From Maritalea mobilis (GTDB lineage Bacteria > Pseudomonadota > Alphaproteobacteria > Rhizobiales > Devosiaceae): 64,000 nucleotides of DNA. Under the pieces are notes generated by a model, which worked only from the letters and a program-made list of their open reading frames with translations, did not search any database and was not told the origin of the DNA. Below are positions 26,966-34,314 of the stretch, piece after piece (the stretch's first letter is position 1; every line of letters starts with the position of its first letter). The stretch is from NCBI RefSeq assembly GCF_004363175.1, contig NZ_SNYR01000001.1:310001-374000 (forward strand). The letters are read 5' to 3'. Position numbers and translations under genes: made by a program.

Positions 26966-27738
26966 CGCAACACGGCCCCACCAGCATTGACCTTAATGCG
27001 GATTTGGGCGAGGGCGCCGGAACCGACAAAGAGCTGATGCCGCTGATCTCCAGCGCGAATATTGCCTGCGGCGGTCATGCCGGGGATGAGAAAACCATCC
27101 GCGACAGCATTCAACTGGCTCTGGCCAACAAAGTCAGCATCGGCGCTCATCCCGGATTTGAAGACAAAGAAAACTTTGGTCGCACCCGCCTTCAACTCAG
27201 TTTCGACGAACTGCGCGATCAATTGCTCCGGCAGTTGGAGCGCTTTCAAAAAGTGGCTTCTGCCGAAGGCACGGCCGCACGTTATGTGAAAGTGCACGGC
27301 GCTTTGGCCAATATGGCGGCTGAGGAAGCTGAAACCGCCGATCATGTGATGCGCATCATCAAAGAATTTGACCCGGAAATGGCGGTGTTGGCACTCGCCA
27401 GTTCCGAGCAAACCATGGCGGCCATCCGGCACGGACTTCCAGTCTATGATGAAGCCTATGCTGACAGGGCATACACTATCGATGGACAATTGGCATCTCG
27501 CAAACTGGATGGAGCCGTGCTGCACGACGCGCAAGATGCCATCGCCCACGTGACCAGCATTGTGCAGCGCCAAGGCGTATTGGCCATGGATGGCAGCTTT
27601 ACCCCGCTGAAGGCGCAATCAATCTGCGTACATGGAGATAGCCCTGACGCAGTGGCAATGGTGAAAGCCATTGTGGATGCCCTCAAATCACAAAATATTG
27701 AGATATTGCCGTTTTTAGACGCTCAAGGAGAGAAATGA
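26962..27738 (+). CDS. pxpA: 5-oxoprolinase subunit A (LamB/YcsF family)
   Basis: A 258-residue member of the LamB/YcsF family, the ATP-hydrolysing subunit of 5-oxoprolinase. The hallmark [12 protein letters not shown] lies at residues 9-20, followed by [32 protein letters not shown] and [12 protein letters not shown]. It shares ATGA with pxpC upstream and AATGA with folD downstream. The enzyme salvages pyroglutamate formed spontaneously from glutamine or during glutathione turnover. Confidence 0.95.
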   Translation: MTQHGPTSIDLNADLGEGAGTDKELMPLISSANIACGGHAGDEKTIRDSIQLALANKVSIGAHPGFEDKENFGRTRLQLSFDELRDQLLRQLERFQKVASAEGTAARYVKVHGALANMAAEEAETADHVMRIIKEFDPEMAVLALASSEQTMAAIRHGLPVYDEAYADRAYTIDGQLASRKLDGAVLHDAQDAIAHVTSIVQRQGVLAMDGSFTPLKAQSICVHGDSPDAVAMVKAIVDALKSQNIEILPFLDAQGEK

Positions 27739-28640
27739 TGACTGCTCAAATCATCGATGGCAAAGCCTTCGCACAGCAATTGCGTCAACGCATCGCCGAA
27801 CATGTGCAACGTCTGAAAAGCGAACATAATCTGACGCCCGGTTTGGCCGTGGTGATTGTGGGTGAAGACCCGGCTAGCCAAGTCTATGTAAACTCAAAAT
27901 CAAAGCAGACCAAAGAAGTTGGCATGAACTCATTTAAATATGAGCTGCCAGCTGACACCAGCGAAGCGGACTTGTTGGCGCTGATCGACGAGCTGAACGG
28001 GCGCGATGATGTAAACGGCATTTTGGTGCAAATGCCTGTGCCAGATCATATTAGCGGCGACAAAATCATTGAACGTATTTCACCTGCCAAAGATGTGGAC
28101 TGCTTCACACCGGAAAATGTGGGCAAACTCGCCATTGGATTGCCGGGGCCCGTGTCTTGCACACCATTGGGCAGCTTGATGTTGCTTCGCGATCAATTGG
28201 GTAAACTTGAAGGCTTGAACGCCGTGATCATTGGCCGTTCCAATCTTGTGGGCAAGCCAATGTCGCAACTACTTCTACGCGACAATTGTACCGTCACCGT
28301 AGCGCACTCGCGCACCAAAGATTTGGCAGGCATTTGCCGTCAAGCGGACATCATTGTTGCCGCCGTTGGACGGCCTGAAATGGTGAAAGGCGATTGGGTG
28401 AAGCCCGGCGCAACGGTCATCGATGTAGGTATCAACCGCGTCGACGCACCAGAAAAAGGCGAGGGCAAAACCAAACTTGTCGGCGATGTTGAGACCACAG
28501 AAGCTGCGAAAGTCGCTGGCGCGATCACACCAGTTCCCGGCGGCGTGGGTCCGATGACCATCGCTTGCCTGTTGGCAAATACAATCACCACAACCTGCCT
28601 CGCCAACGGCCTCACGCCTCCAAGCGATCTGACCGCATAA
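27735..28640 (+). CDS. folD: Methylenetetrahydrofolate dehydrogenase / methenyltetrahydrofolate cyclohydrolase
   Basis: A 301-residue bifunctional enzyme interconverting 10-formyl-, 5,10-methenyl- and 5,10-methylene-tetrahydrofolate with NADP. Motifs: [14 protein letters not shown] with the catalytic Lys, DGILVQ-type block [25 protein letters not shown], and the Rossmann motif [17 protein letters not shown]; the C-terminal [13 protein letters not shown] is conserved. AAGGAGAG precedes two adjacent ATGs (27735 and 27738), either of which may be used. It completes the Fhs route in the same operon and is followed by an intrinsic terminator. Confidence 0.97.
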   Translation: MMTAQIIDGKAFAQQLRQRIAEHVQRLKSEHNLTPGLAVVIVGEDPASQVYVNSKSKQTKEVGMNSFKYELPADTSEADLLALIDELNGRDDVNGILVQMPVPDHISGDKIIERISPAKDVDCFTPENVGKLAIGLPGPVSCTPLGSLMLLRDQLGKLEGLNAVIIGRSNLVGKPMSQLLLRDNCTVTVAHSRTKDLAGICRQADIIVAAVGRPEMVKGDWVKPGATVIDVGINRVDAPEKGEGKTKLVGDVETTEAAKVAGAITPVPGGVGPMTIACLLANTITTTCLANGLTPPSDLTA

Positions 28641-28649
28641 TTATTTTTG

Positions 28650-28674
28650 GGGCCGCTTAATGCGGCCCTTTTTT
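28650..28674 (+). terminator. Intrinsic terminator of the fhs-pxp-folD operon
   Basis: A GGGCCGC stem (28650-28656), TTAAT loop and GCGGCCC arm (28662-28668) are followed directly by six T residues on the plus strand, nine bases after the folD stop. This is a textbook rho-independent terminator. The opposing gene's stop codon touches its far end. Confidence 0.9.
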
Positions 28675-29047
28675 ATGATCGCCAATGACGGATATTGGCG
28701 AAGGCAATGTAAGCGGCACACATCTGCCCAAAAACCACGGCAGGCCAAACCAGCGGGAATTGTGGGTCGATATATTTTTGCGGTCCAAATGAGATCATCG
28801 CCAACAACGCGGCGATAAGACCCAGAACGCGACCAGCGCGGCTATGCAGCGGCCCCAGCATCAAAGCACCAACCGCCGCGGAGAGGCTGACCGAGAGAAA
28901 CGGGCCGATACCTGAGATCGGTATGATGGCAGGTGGATGTGGTTCAATTTGAGCATATAGCGAACCCAACATCACCACTTGTAAAATGATCAGACCTGCA
29001 ATGGCAGCAGCGACTTGTTTTTCAACTTTGCTTTCCGAGATAGACAT
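28673..29047 (-). CDS. Small four-helix membrane protein of unknown function
   Basis: A 124-residue hydrophobic protein with about four membrane segments (roughly residues 12-33, 46-66, 73-88 and 97-118), a short charged N-terminus (SISESKVEKQ) and a basic C-terminal end. I do not recognise the family. The open frame reaches 29407, but ATG 29047 sits behind CCAAAGGAGCG and is certain enough. The gene is divergent from a TetR-family regulator 77 bases away, which makes it the obvious candidate target of that regulator. Confidence 0.8.
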   Translation of the reverse strand: MSISESKVEKQVAAAIAGLIILQVVMLGSLYAQIEPHPPAIIPISGIGPFLSVSLSAAVGALMLGPLHSRAGRVLGLIAALLAMISFGPQKYIDPQFPLVWPAVVFGQMCAAYIAFANIRHWRS

Positions 29048-29124
29048 ATGCGCTCCTTTGGCGTAATTATATGTACGGTTAACAATAAACGTAATGTTGT
29101 GTACGGATAAATCAAGAGGCAATC
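29048..29124. promoter_or_regulatory. Divergent control region between the membrane protein and tetR-like gene
   Basis: The 77-base gap contains TGTACGG twice in direct orientation (29072-29078 and 29100-29106, 28 bases apart). Between them lies an imperfect inverted repeat, AACAAT followed after seven bases by ATGTTG. These are plausible binding sites for the adjacent TetR-family protein; no consensus promoter is obvious. Confidence 0.4.
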
Positions 29125-29703
29125 TTGAAGAAGCAAAATAAAGATGCCCGAATGGCTGAAATCGAGGCGACCGCTTATGCACTGTTGGCGGAGCAGGGAT
29201 ATGAAAACATCTCCATGCTGAAAATTGCCAAAGCGGCGAAAGCATCCAACGAAACGCTTTATAATTGGTATGGCGACAAAAAGGGATTGTTTGCGGCAAT
29301 GATCCGCAAAAATGCCAGCCAAACATTAGCAGAGATCGAACAGGCCATAAGTCGGGATGAGAAACCCGACGAAACACTGCGCCGAGCAGCACATACTTTG
29401 CTGACAATGCTGATGAGTGACAACGCCATTGCGCTGAACCGCGCTGCTGCAGCTGATCCGACAGGTGAGTTGGGCAAAGTGTTGAACACAGAAGGACGCG
29501 AAACCGTCGCTCCGAAGTTCTTGCCGCTACTTACCGAAGTGGTGGGGCAATCTCAAGCGCAAGGGGGGCTGCAAATCTTTCTGTCCGTGCTGATTGGCGA
29601 TTGGCAAATTCGCCGCGTGATCGGCGTTATGGATCAACCCGCACCATCAGAAATTGACGTGCGGGTTGAAGACGCCATGACGATTTTAGAACAACTGGCC
29701 TAG
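29125..29703 (+). CDS. TetR/AcrR-family transcriptional regulator
   Basis: A 192-residue regulator. The N-terminal helix-turn-helix reads ISMLKIAKAAKASNETLYNWYGDKKGLFAAMI (residues about 30-61), with Asn-Trp-Tyr in place of the common NHFxxK. The C-terminal ligand-binding domain is all-helical and gives no ligand hint. The start is TTG at 29125, placed after CAAGAGG. Its stop codon overlaps the stop of the opposing corrinoid-activation gene by 3 bases. It probably controls the divergent small membrane protein. Confidence 0.88.
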   Translation: MKKQNKDARMAEIEATAYALLAEQGYENISMLKIAKAAKASNETLYNWYGDKKGLFAAMIRKNASQTLAEIEQAISRDEKPDETLRRAAHTLLTMLMSDNAIALNRAAAADPTGELGKVLNTEGRETVAPKFLPLLTEVVGQSQAQGGLQIFLSVLIGDWQIRRVIGVMDQPAPSEIDVRVEDAMTILEQLA

Positions 29704-31733
29704 CGGCGTTCGCGCCGCCGTCCTCGACGCTTTGGCTTTTCGCCCGCCTCGGCCGTCTTTTTCACAAAAGCATCCATGTCAAAATGGGCGCGGGTGAGGG
29801 GGAAGGCATCAACGCTGTTTGGAATACCCATCGCATCAACAAAATGTTGCTGGAAAGCAGGTTCCAAGGCCGTCTCAATTTTGGTCACCGTCAAGGCCGT
29901 CTCTTCAATTGAACGCCGCTCACCGCGACTCAATAAGGCCCGCAACGCGCCTTGCCCGGCGGCATTGCCGACAGCCCGGACATTCTCAACCGTACAATCG
30001 GGCACAAGACCCAACAACATGGCATATGCGGGATCAATGTAAGACCCGAAGGCACCTGCAAGCTTGATTTCACCGAGCGTTTGCAATTCAGCCTTATCCA
30101 TCAATAGCTTCACACCAGCATAAAGTGCAGCTTTGGCCAACTGAATGGCGCGCACGTCGTTTTGCGTCACCACCAAGCGCGGTGTACCTTCACGCACCAC
30201 AAATGACCATGTGCGGCCATGTTCAATCAAAACCGCCTGTTCAGCTTCATTTTGCGGCGCACGGATAATGCCATCATCAGTCAAAATGCCTGCAAGGCGC
30301 ATCTCGCCAATAATCTCGATAATACCCGAGCCGCAAATGCCCGTTACGCCTGTGGTTTGCACACCCTCAACAAAGCCATCTTCATCCGACCATTGCTCGG
30401 TGCCGATCACCTTGTAGCGACAGGTGAGGTCGTCTCGATTAATCCGGATTCGTTCAATGGCGCCAGGGGCAGCCCGCTGACCACAGGATGTCTCCGCGCC
30501 TTCAAAGGCTGGGCCCGTGGGGGAAGATGCCGCAAAAAGCTGTGTGCCATTCCACAAAGCAATTTCTGCATTGGTGCCCACATCAACGATCAGCGTTGGC
30601 TCGGTATTTTCCTGTGGCCGTTCGGCCAACAACACCGCAGCCGCGTCGGCGCCCACATGGCCCGCAATCAGCGGCAGCAAATAGGTTTGCGTGCCTTTGG
30701 GCAGATCAAGGCCGATCTCATGAGCCGCTACATGCACGGGGCTAGATTGCACCAACGCAAATGGCGCTTGGCCAATTTCAGTCGGGTCCCAACCCAAAAA
30801 CAGATGATGCATCACCGGATTGGCAACAAAAACACAGTCCAGCAAATGACTGCGCTTGCGGCCAGACATATCCAGCAATTGCCCAATCAACGAGTTCACA
30901 GCATCCACAACTGCTTTATTGAGATCGTCCAAACCGCGATCATTCATCATCACGTATGACACGCGCGACATCAGATCTTCGCCAAAGCGAATTTGCGGAT
31001 TAGCGACGCCTGCTGAAGCAAGAATTTCACCAGTCGACAAGTCGGTGAGGTGAGCGGCGATGGTGGTGGAGCCAATATCCACGGCGATCCCACTCATTTC
31101 ATCGCTAAGACCTTCATAAAGTGCCACAATCTGCGGGCGAGCACCGTCCAAATGCACAGCAGCAGTGACTTCCCATTTGCCCCGGCGCAAAATCTTTTGC
31201 AGCTCTGCCTTCAAATGATGCTGAATTTCGAGCTGTTCCAGATCGAACTGCTGTTCAATGGCGCGACACAGCCGATCACCATCACCCATCGGGTTGTGCA
31301 TGTCTGGCTCGTCCAGCTCCACATAGCAAAGCCGAATGGCCGGATCACGCAACATGCCCACCGTGTTTGCATCTTTGCGAATTGTCTGGCCTGCCACGCG
31401 GAAGGCATCGGGAATGTCGATAACAATATCGCCCTGTAAGGTGGCTGAGCAGGAAAGGCGCATGCCGGGCTCAAGCCCGCGCTTTTCATCATAGCGCTCT
31501 TCTTTAAAGCCTTTTGGCGACAGGCCTTCTTCACTGCTCTCAATGCCAAACTTGGCAAATTTGCCGCTGGCGACACTCACTTGGCATTTGCCACAAATGC
31601 CGCGCCCGCCGCACACGCTTTCCACATAAACACCAAGCTCACGCGCAGCGTCCAGAATGGGCGTGCCAATAGGAAAGCGTCCCTTGCGTCCAGATGGCTG
31701 GAAAACAAGCAGAGCGTCTTGAGGCGCGGTCAT
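29700..31733 (-). CDS. ASKHA-domain corrinoid activation protein (RACo/RamA-like, DUF4445) with 2Fe-2S domain
   Basis: A 677-residue protein that should restore inactive Co(II) corrinoid to Co(I) with ATP. The N-terminal plant-type ferredoxin domain has Cys41, Cys47, Cys50 and Cys95 (VCGGRGICGKC, LSCSA), fit for a 2Fe-2S cluster. A linker region follows, and then a DUF4445/ASKHA ATPase domain with AVDIGSTTIAAHLTDL (about residue 218), LIVDVGTNAEIAL, SSPTGPAFEGAETSCGQRAAPGAI and IKLAGAFGSYIDP. The C-terminus is strongly basic (KPKRRGRRRERR), like two other proteins in this cluster. It is the last gene of a six-gene operon with a corrinoid protein and two methyltransferases. MetH-type methionine synthase is reactivated by S-adenosylmethionine instead, so this is an alternative reactivation device. 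Confidence 0.92.
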   Translation of the reverse strand: MTAPQDALLVFQPSGRKGRFPIGTPILDAARELGVYVESVCGGRGICGKCQVSVASGKFAKFGIESSEEGLSPKGFKEERYDEKRGLEPGMRLSCSATLQGDIVIDIPDAFRVAGQTIRKDANTVGMLRDPAIRLCYVELDEPDMHNPMGDGDRLCRAIEQQFDLEQLEIQHHLKAELQKILRRGKWEVTAAVHLDGARPQIVALYEGLSDEMSGIAVDIGSTTIAAHLTDLSTGEILASAGVANPQIRFGEDLMSRVSYVMMNDRGLDDLNKAVVDAVNSLIGQLLDMSGRKRSHLLDCVFVANPVMHHLFLGWDPTEIGQAPFALVQSSPVHVAAHEIGLDLPKGTQTYLLPLIAGHVGADAAAVLLAERPQENTEPTLIVDVGTNAEIALWNGTQLFAASSPTGPAFEGAETSCGQRAAPGAIERIRINRDDLTCRYKVIGTEQWSDEDGFVEGVQTTGVTGICGSGIIEIIGEMRLAGILTDDGIIRAPQNEAEQAVLIEHGRTWSFVVREGTPRLVVTQNDVRAIQLAKAALYAGVKLLMDKAELQTLGEIKLAGAFGSYIDPAYAMLLGLVPDCTVENVRAVGNAAGQGALRALLSRGERRSIEETALTVTKIETALEPAFQQHFVDAMGIPNSVDAFPLTRAHFDMDAFVKKTAEAGEKPKRRGRRRERR

Positions 31734-31742
31734 AAGTTTCTC

Positions 31743-32660
31743 CTATCCGCGAGCACGACGACGGCCTGAACGGCGGCGACGGCCACCAGCTTCGCCATCT
31801 TCACCTTCAGGGGCGGCGGGGCGATTGGCGCGAAGCCACTCGCCACAATCCGGATCAAAACCATTCAGCACATTGGCCGCGCGGATCGCGTCCATCTGCT
31901 CTTTGTGGGTTGCGCCCATAATCGCAGAGGTCATGCCGTGCCCAGCAGCCATTGCCAAAAAGTGACCTGTCATCAATTGACGGTTCGGAATACCAAAGCC
32001 CACATTTGACGCACCGCAAGTAGTGTTCACTTGCAATTCTTCGCGCAAACGACGCAATAGGGCAAACACCTGACGGCCCGCATCATTCATCGCACCAATT
32101 GGCATCACCAATGGATCGACCACAACGTCTTCCTTCGGGATGCCATGATCCTGCGCACGCTGAACGATCTTTTTGGCCACTTCAAAACGCACATTCGGAT
32201 CGGTCGAAATGCCCGTCTCGTCGTTAGAGATCGCCACAACAGCCGCACCATGCTTTTTCACCAACGGCAATACGCGCTCAAGGCTCTCTTCTTCACCCGT
32301 AACTGAGTTCACTAAAGCTTTGCCCTGATAAACAGAAAGGCCTGCTTCAAGCGCATCAATGATTGAGCTGTCGATCGACAAAGGCACGTCAGTAAGCGAC
32401 TGCACCAGCTGCACACATTCTGCCAAAATCTTTGGCTCATCCGCCAAAGGCACCCCCGCATTCACGTCCAAAACATGTGCGCCCGCAGCAACTTGTGCCA
32501 AGGCGTCTTTTTCAACGGTGCTGTAATTATGTTCTTTCATTTCCGCAGCCAGCTTTTTGCGGCCAGTCGGATTAATCTTCTCACCAATCACGCAAAATGG
32601 CTGGTCAAACCCAATGATCACTTCTTTGGTTGGTGAACTTAAAACAGTACGTACGGTCAT
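31743..32660 (-). CDS. Methyltetrahydrofolate:corrinoid methyltransferase (pterin-binding domain)
   Basis: A 305-residue TIM-barrel protein of the pterin-binding family (as in MetH module 2, AcsE, MtgA, MtvA-type partners), which moves methyl groups between methyl-tetrahydrofolate and a corrinoid protein. Visible signature residues: GEKINPTGRKK (26-36), LDVNAG (64-69), SIDSS (95-99), NSVTGE (118-123), DPLVMPIG (182-189) and GASNVGFGIPNR (216-227). The catalytic core ends near residue 275; a Glu-rich linker and a basic tail GGRRRRSGRRRARG complete it. It lies 9 bases after the small virulence-factor-family gene and 9 before the corrinoid activator. Direction in vivo is probably folate to corrinoid. 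Confidence 0.93.
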   Translation of the reverse strand: MTVRTVLSSPTKEVIIGFDQPFCVIGEKINPTGRKKLAAEMKEHNYSTVEKDALAQVAAGAHVLDVNAGVPLADEPKILAECVQLVQSLTDVPLSIDSSIIDALEAGLSVYQGKALVNSVTGEEESLERVLPLVKKHGAAVVAISNDETGISTDPNVRFEVAKKIVQRAQDHGIPKEDVVVDPLVMPIGAMNDAGRQVFALLRRLREELQVNTTCGASNVGFGIPNRQLMTGHFLAMAAGHGMTSAIMGATHKEQMDAIRAANVLNGFDPDCGEWLRANRPAAPEGEDGEAGGRRRRSGRRRARG

Positions 32661-32669
32661 TTTTGCCTC

Positions 32670-32966
32670 TTAGTGATTGCGGCCGCCATTTTGGGCCAAT
32701 TGTGCAAGAATTTTTGTTGGATATTGCGCCTCAAGCTCGCCGGCAATGCGCTCCATTGCCGCCTCTGGCGCTTCGTCGCCAATTTCAATCTCTTCGCGCC
32801 GCCATTCTTCCAAATAGCTGTCATCGTCAGATGCGCCAGAAACCATCGCAGCCTTATCCACGGCCACCATAAAGCGGTCGGCGAGGGGACGTTTTTTCGC
32901 TTTGCGCCCTTTGCCAAAACTCAATTGTGTGGGGATGTCGCGCCAATAAATAATGGTCAAACTCAT
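32670..32966 (-). CDS. Small 'virulence factor' family protein (PF13769-like)
   Basis: A 98-residue acidic protein that starts SLTIIYWRDIPTQL and continues RKAKKRPLADRFMVAVDKAAM and YLEEWRREEIE, the features of the family named 'virulence factor' in databases. Despite the name, members commonly lie beside corrinoid methyltransferase genes. No catalytic residues are evident and there is no signal peptide. It begins 1 base before the stop region of the DUF1638 gene, with AAGG inside that gene as ribosome binding site. Its role in the methyl-transfer cluster is unknown; a chaperone or scaffold would fit its size, which is speculation. Confidence 0.82.
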   Translation of the reverse strand: MSLTIIYWRDIPTQLSFGKGRKAKKRPLADRFMVAVDKAAMVSGASDDDSYLEEWRREEIEIGDEAPEAAMERIAGELEAQYPTKILAQLAQNGGRNH

Positions 32967-32967
32967 C

Positions 32968-33600
32968 TCAACTTACCTTGTTTAAAAACGGTTCCAACTC
33001 GCCATAACCCGTATCGCGAATTTCCAGCCGCAGCCCTAAACGCATGGCGGCATGCAGCGCTTTTTCGTTCAGCTTTGCATCACGGCTTTGGCGCAGATAC
33101 ATCAGGCGCGTGTAATTGCCGAAATAGGCATCGCGCAATTCTGGATGCCGGTCCAAACCAAGCGGCTTGAACACCAACGTATCAAACTGCCGTACCAAAT
33201 AATCTGTCAGATAAAACGTGCCTGGCTCGTGATCATGCACCACATCAAACTCATCAAGGCCGAGGAAAAATGCATAACAATGCGCACCTTCCATCCGCGT
33301 TGCCCCGTGCTTTTCGATCACGGGGTCAAGTTTGCCTGCGGTGCCACAATCCGCATATCCCACCAAAAGCTGATCACATTCACCAGCCATTTCGGTAAGG
33401 GCCGCGTCCACAGCAGCAGGAATTTCTGTCGGCCGATTGTGCAAATCAGCAGGCAAAAACTTCAACTGCCAATGGTCGCCACCAAGCTGTTTTTGAAGAT
33501 GCAAAATCTCACGCGCCAATGCGCCACAGGAAACTATTCCTACGCGACGTTTCGCACCTTCAACTTTAACATCATCATCTAACATTTTGATATTTTTCAA
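32968..33600 (-). CDS. DUF1638 family protein in the corrinoid methyltransferase cluster
   Basis: A 210-residue protein of the DUF1638 family, recognised by VGIVSCGALAREIL near the N-terminus, LLVGYADCGTAGKLD in the middle and RMEGAHCYAFFLG. These put conserved Cys residues in CGA, DCGT and GAHCYAF contexts that could bind a metal or a corrinoid ligand. The family often accompanies corrinoid methyltransferases, including those of methanogens. The start is either TTG 33600, right after the corrinoid-protein stop with AGGC upstream, or ATG 33585. Biochemical role unknown. Confidence 0.88.
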   Translation of the reverse strand: MKNIKMLDDDVKVEGAKRRVGIVSCGALAREILHLQKQLGGDHWQLKFLPADLHNRPTEIPAAVDAALTEMAGECDQLLVGYADCGTAGKLDPVIEKHGATRMEGAHCYAFFLGLDEFDVVHDHEPGTFYLTDYLVRQFDTLVFKPLGLDRHPELRDAYFGNYTRLMYLRQSRDAKLNEKALHAAMRLGLRLEIRDTGYGELEPFLNKVS

Positions 33601-34287
33601 TTAAGCCTGTTGCGTGATCAAACGCTTTGCAGTTTCAACCGCCACAGCAGCGTCTTTACAATAAGCGTCTGCACCAATGGCTTCGCCAAACTCTTCATTC
33701 AATGGCGCGCCGCCAACCAACACGATCAACTCGTCCCGAATGCCTTTTTCTTTCAGCGTTTCGATCACGACTTTCATGTAGGTCATGGTAGTGGTCAAAA
33801 GGGCAGACATGCCCAAAATGTCCGGCTTATGCTCTTCAATCGCCGTGAGGAATTGATCCACATCGGTGTTGATGCCCAAGTCAATCACTTCAAAGCCAGC
33901 GCCTTCCATCATCATGCCGACGAGGTTTTTGCCAATATCGTGGATGTCGCCCTTCACGGTGCCCACAACCATTTTGCCCATTTTGGGCGCACCGGTTTCA
34001 GTGAGCAGCGGACGCAGAATATGCATACCCGCCTTCATGGCGTTTGCGGCCAGCAGCACTTCCGGCACAAACAAAATACCGTCGCGGAAATCATCGCCAA
34101 CGGTTTTCATGCCTTTGACCAAAACTTTGGTCAAAATGTCATATGGCGCCCAGCCGCGCTCAAGAAAGATATTGACGCCTTCTTCAATCTCTTCTTTCAG
34201 ACCATCATAAAGATCGTCCTGCATCTGCTCGGACAGTTCTTCATCATCCAATTCCGAAAGAATGATATCGTCTTCTTCATCCGCCAT
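33601..34287 (-). CDS. Corrinoid (B12-binding) methyl carrier protein
   Basis: A 228-residue protein with the two-part architecture of methyl-carrying corrinoid proteins. A helical cap domain (about residues 20-100) contains LVKGMKTVGDDFRDGILFVPEVLLAANAM, and a Rossmann B12-binding domain (about 104-226) follows. The DxHxxG motif is GDIHDIGKN with His116 as the lower cobalt ligand; SALLTTTM (161-168) and GGAP (192-195) line the nucleotide tail pocket. The N-terminus has an unusual acidic stretch of about 20 residues (Asp/Glu-rich), opposite in charge to the Arg-rich tails of its presumed partners. It follows the homocysteine methyltransferase gene by 27 bases. Confidence 0.95.
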   Translation of the reverse strand: MADEEDDIILSELDDEELSEQMQDDLYDGLKEEIEEGVNIFLERGWAPYDILTKVLVKGMKTVGDDFRDGILFVPEVLLAANAMKAGMHILRPLLTETGAPKMGKMVVGTVKGDIHDIGKNLVGMMMEGAGFEVIDLGINTDVDQFLTAIEEHKPDILGMSALLTTTMTYMKVVIETLKEKGIRDELIVLVGGAPLNEEFGEAIGADAYCKDAAVAVETAKRLITQQA

Positions 34288-34314
34288 ATTGTTACCCTCA
34301 AGAGTTGACGAAAA

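Noticed and set aside
29048-29407. N-terminal extension of the small membrane protein
   Set aside because: It overlaps the divergent tetR gene and its control region; CCAAAGGAG before ATG 29047 fixes the start.
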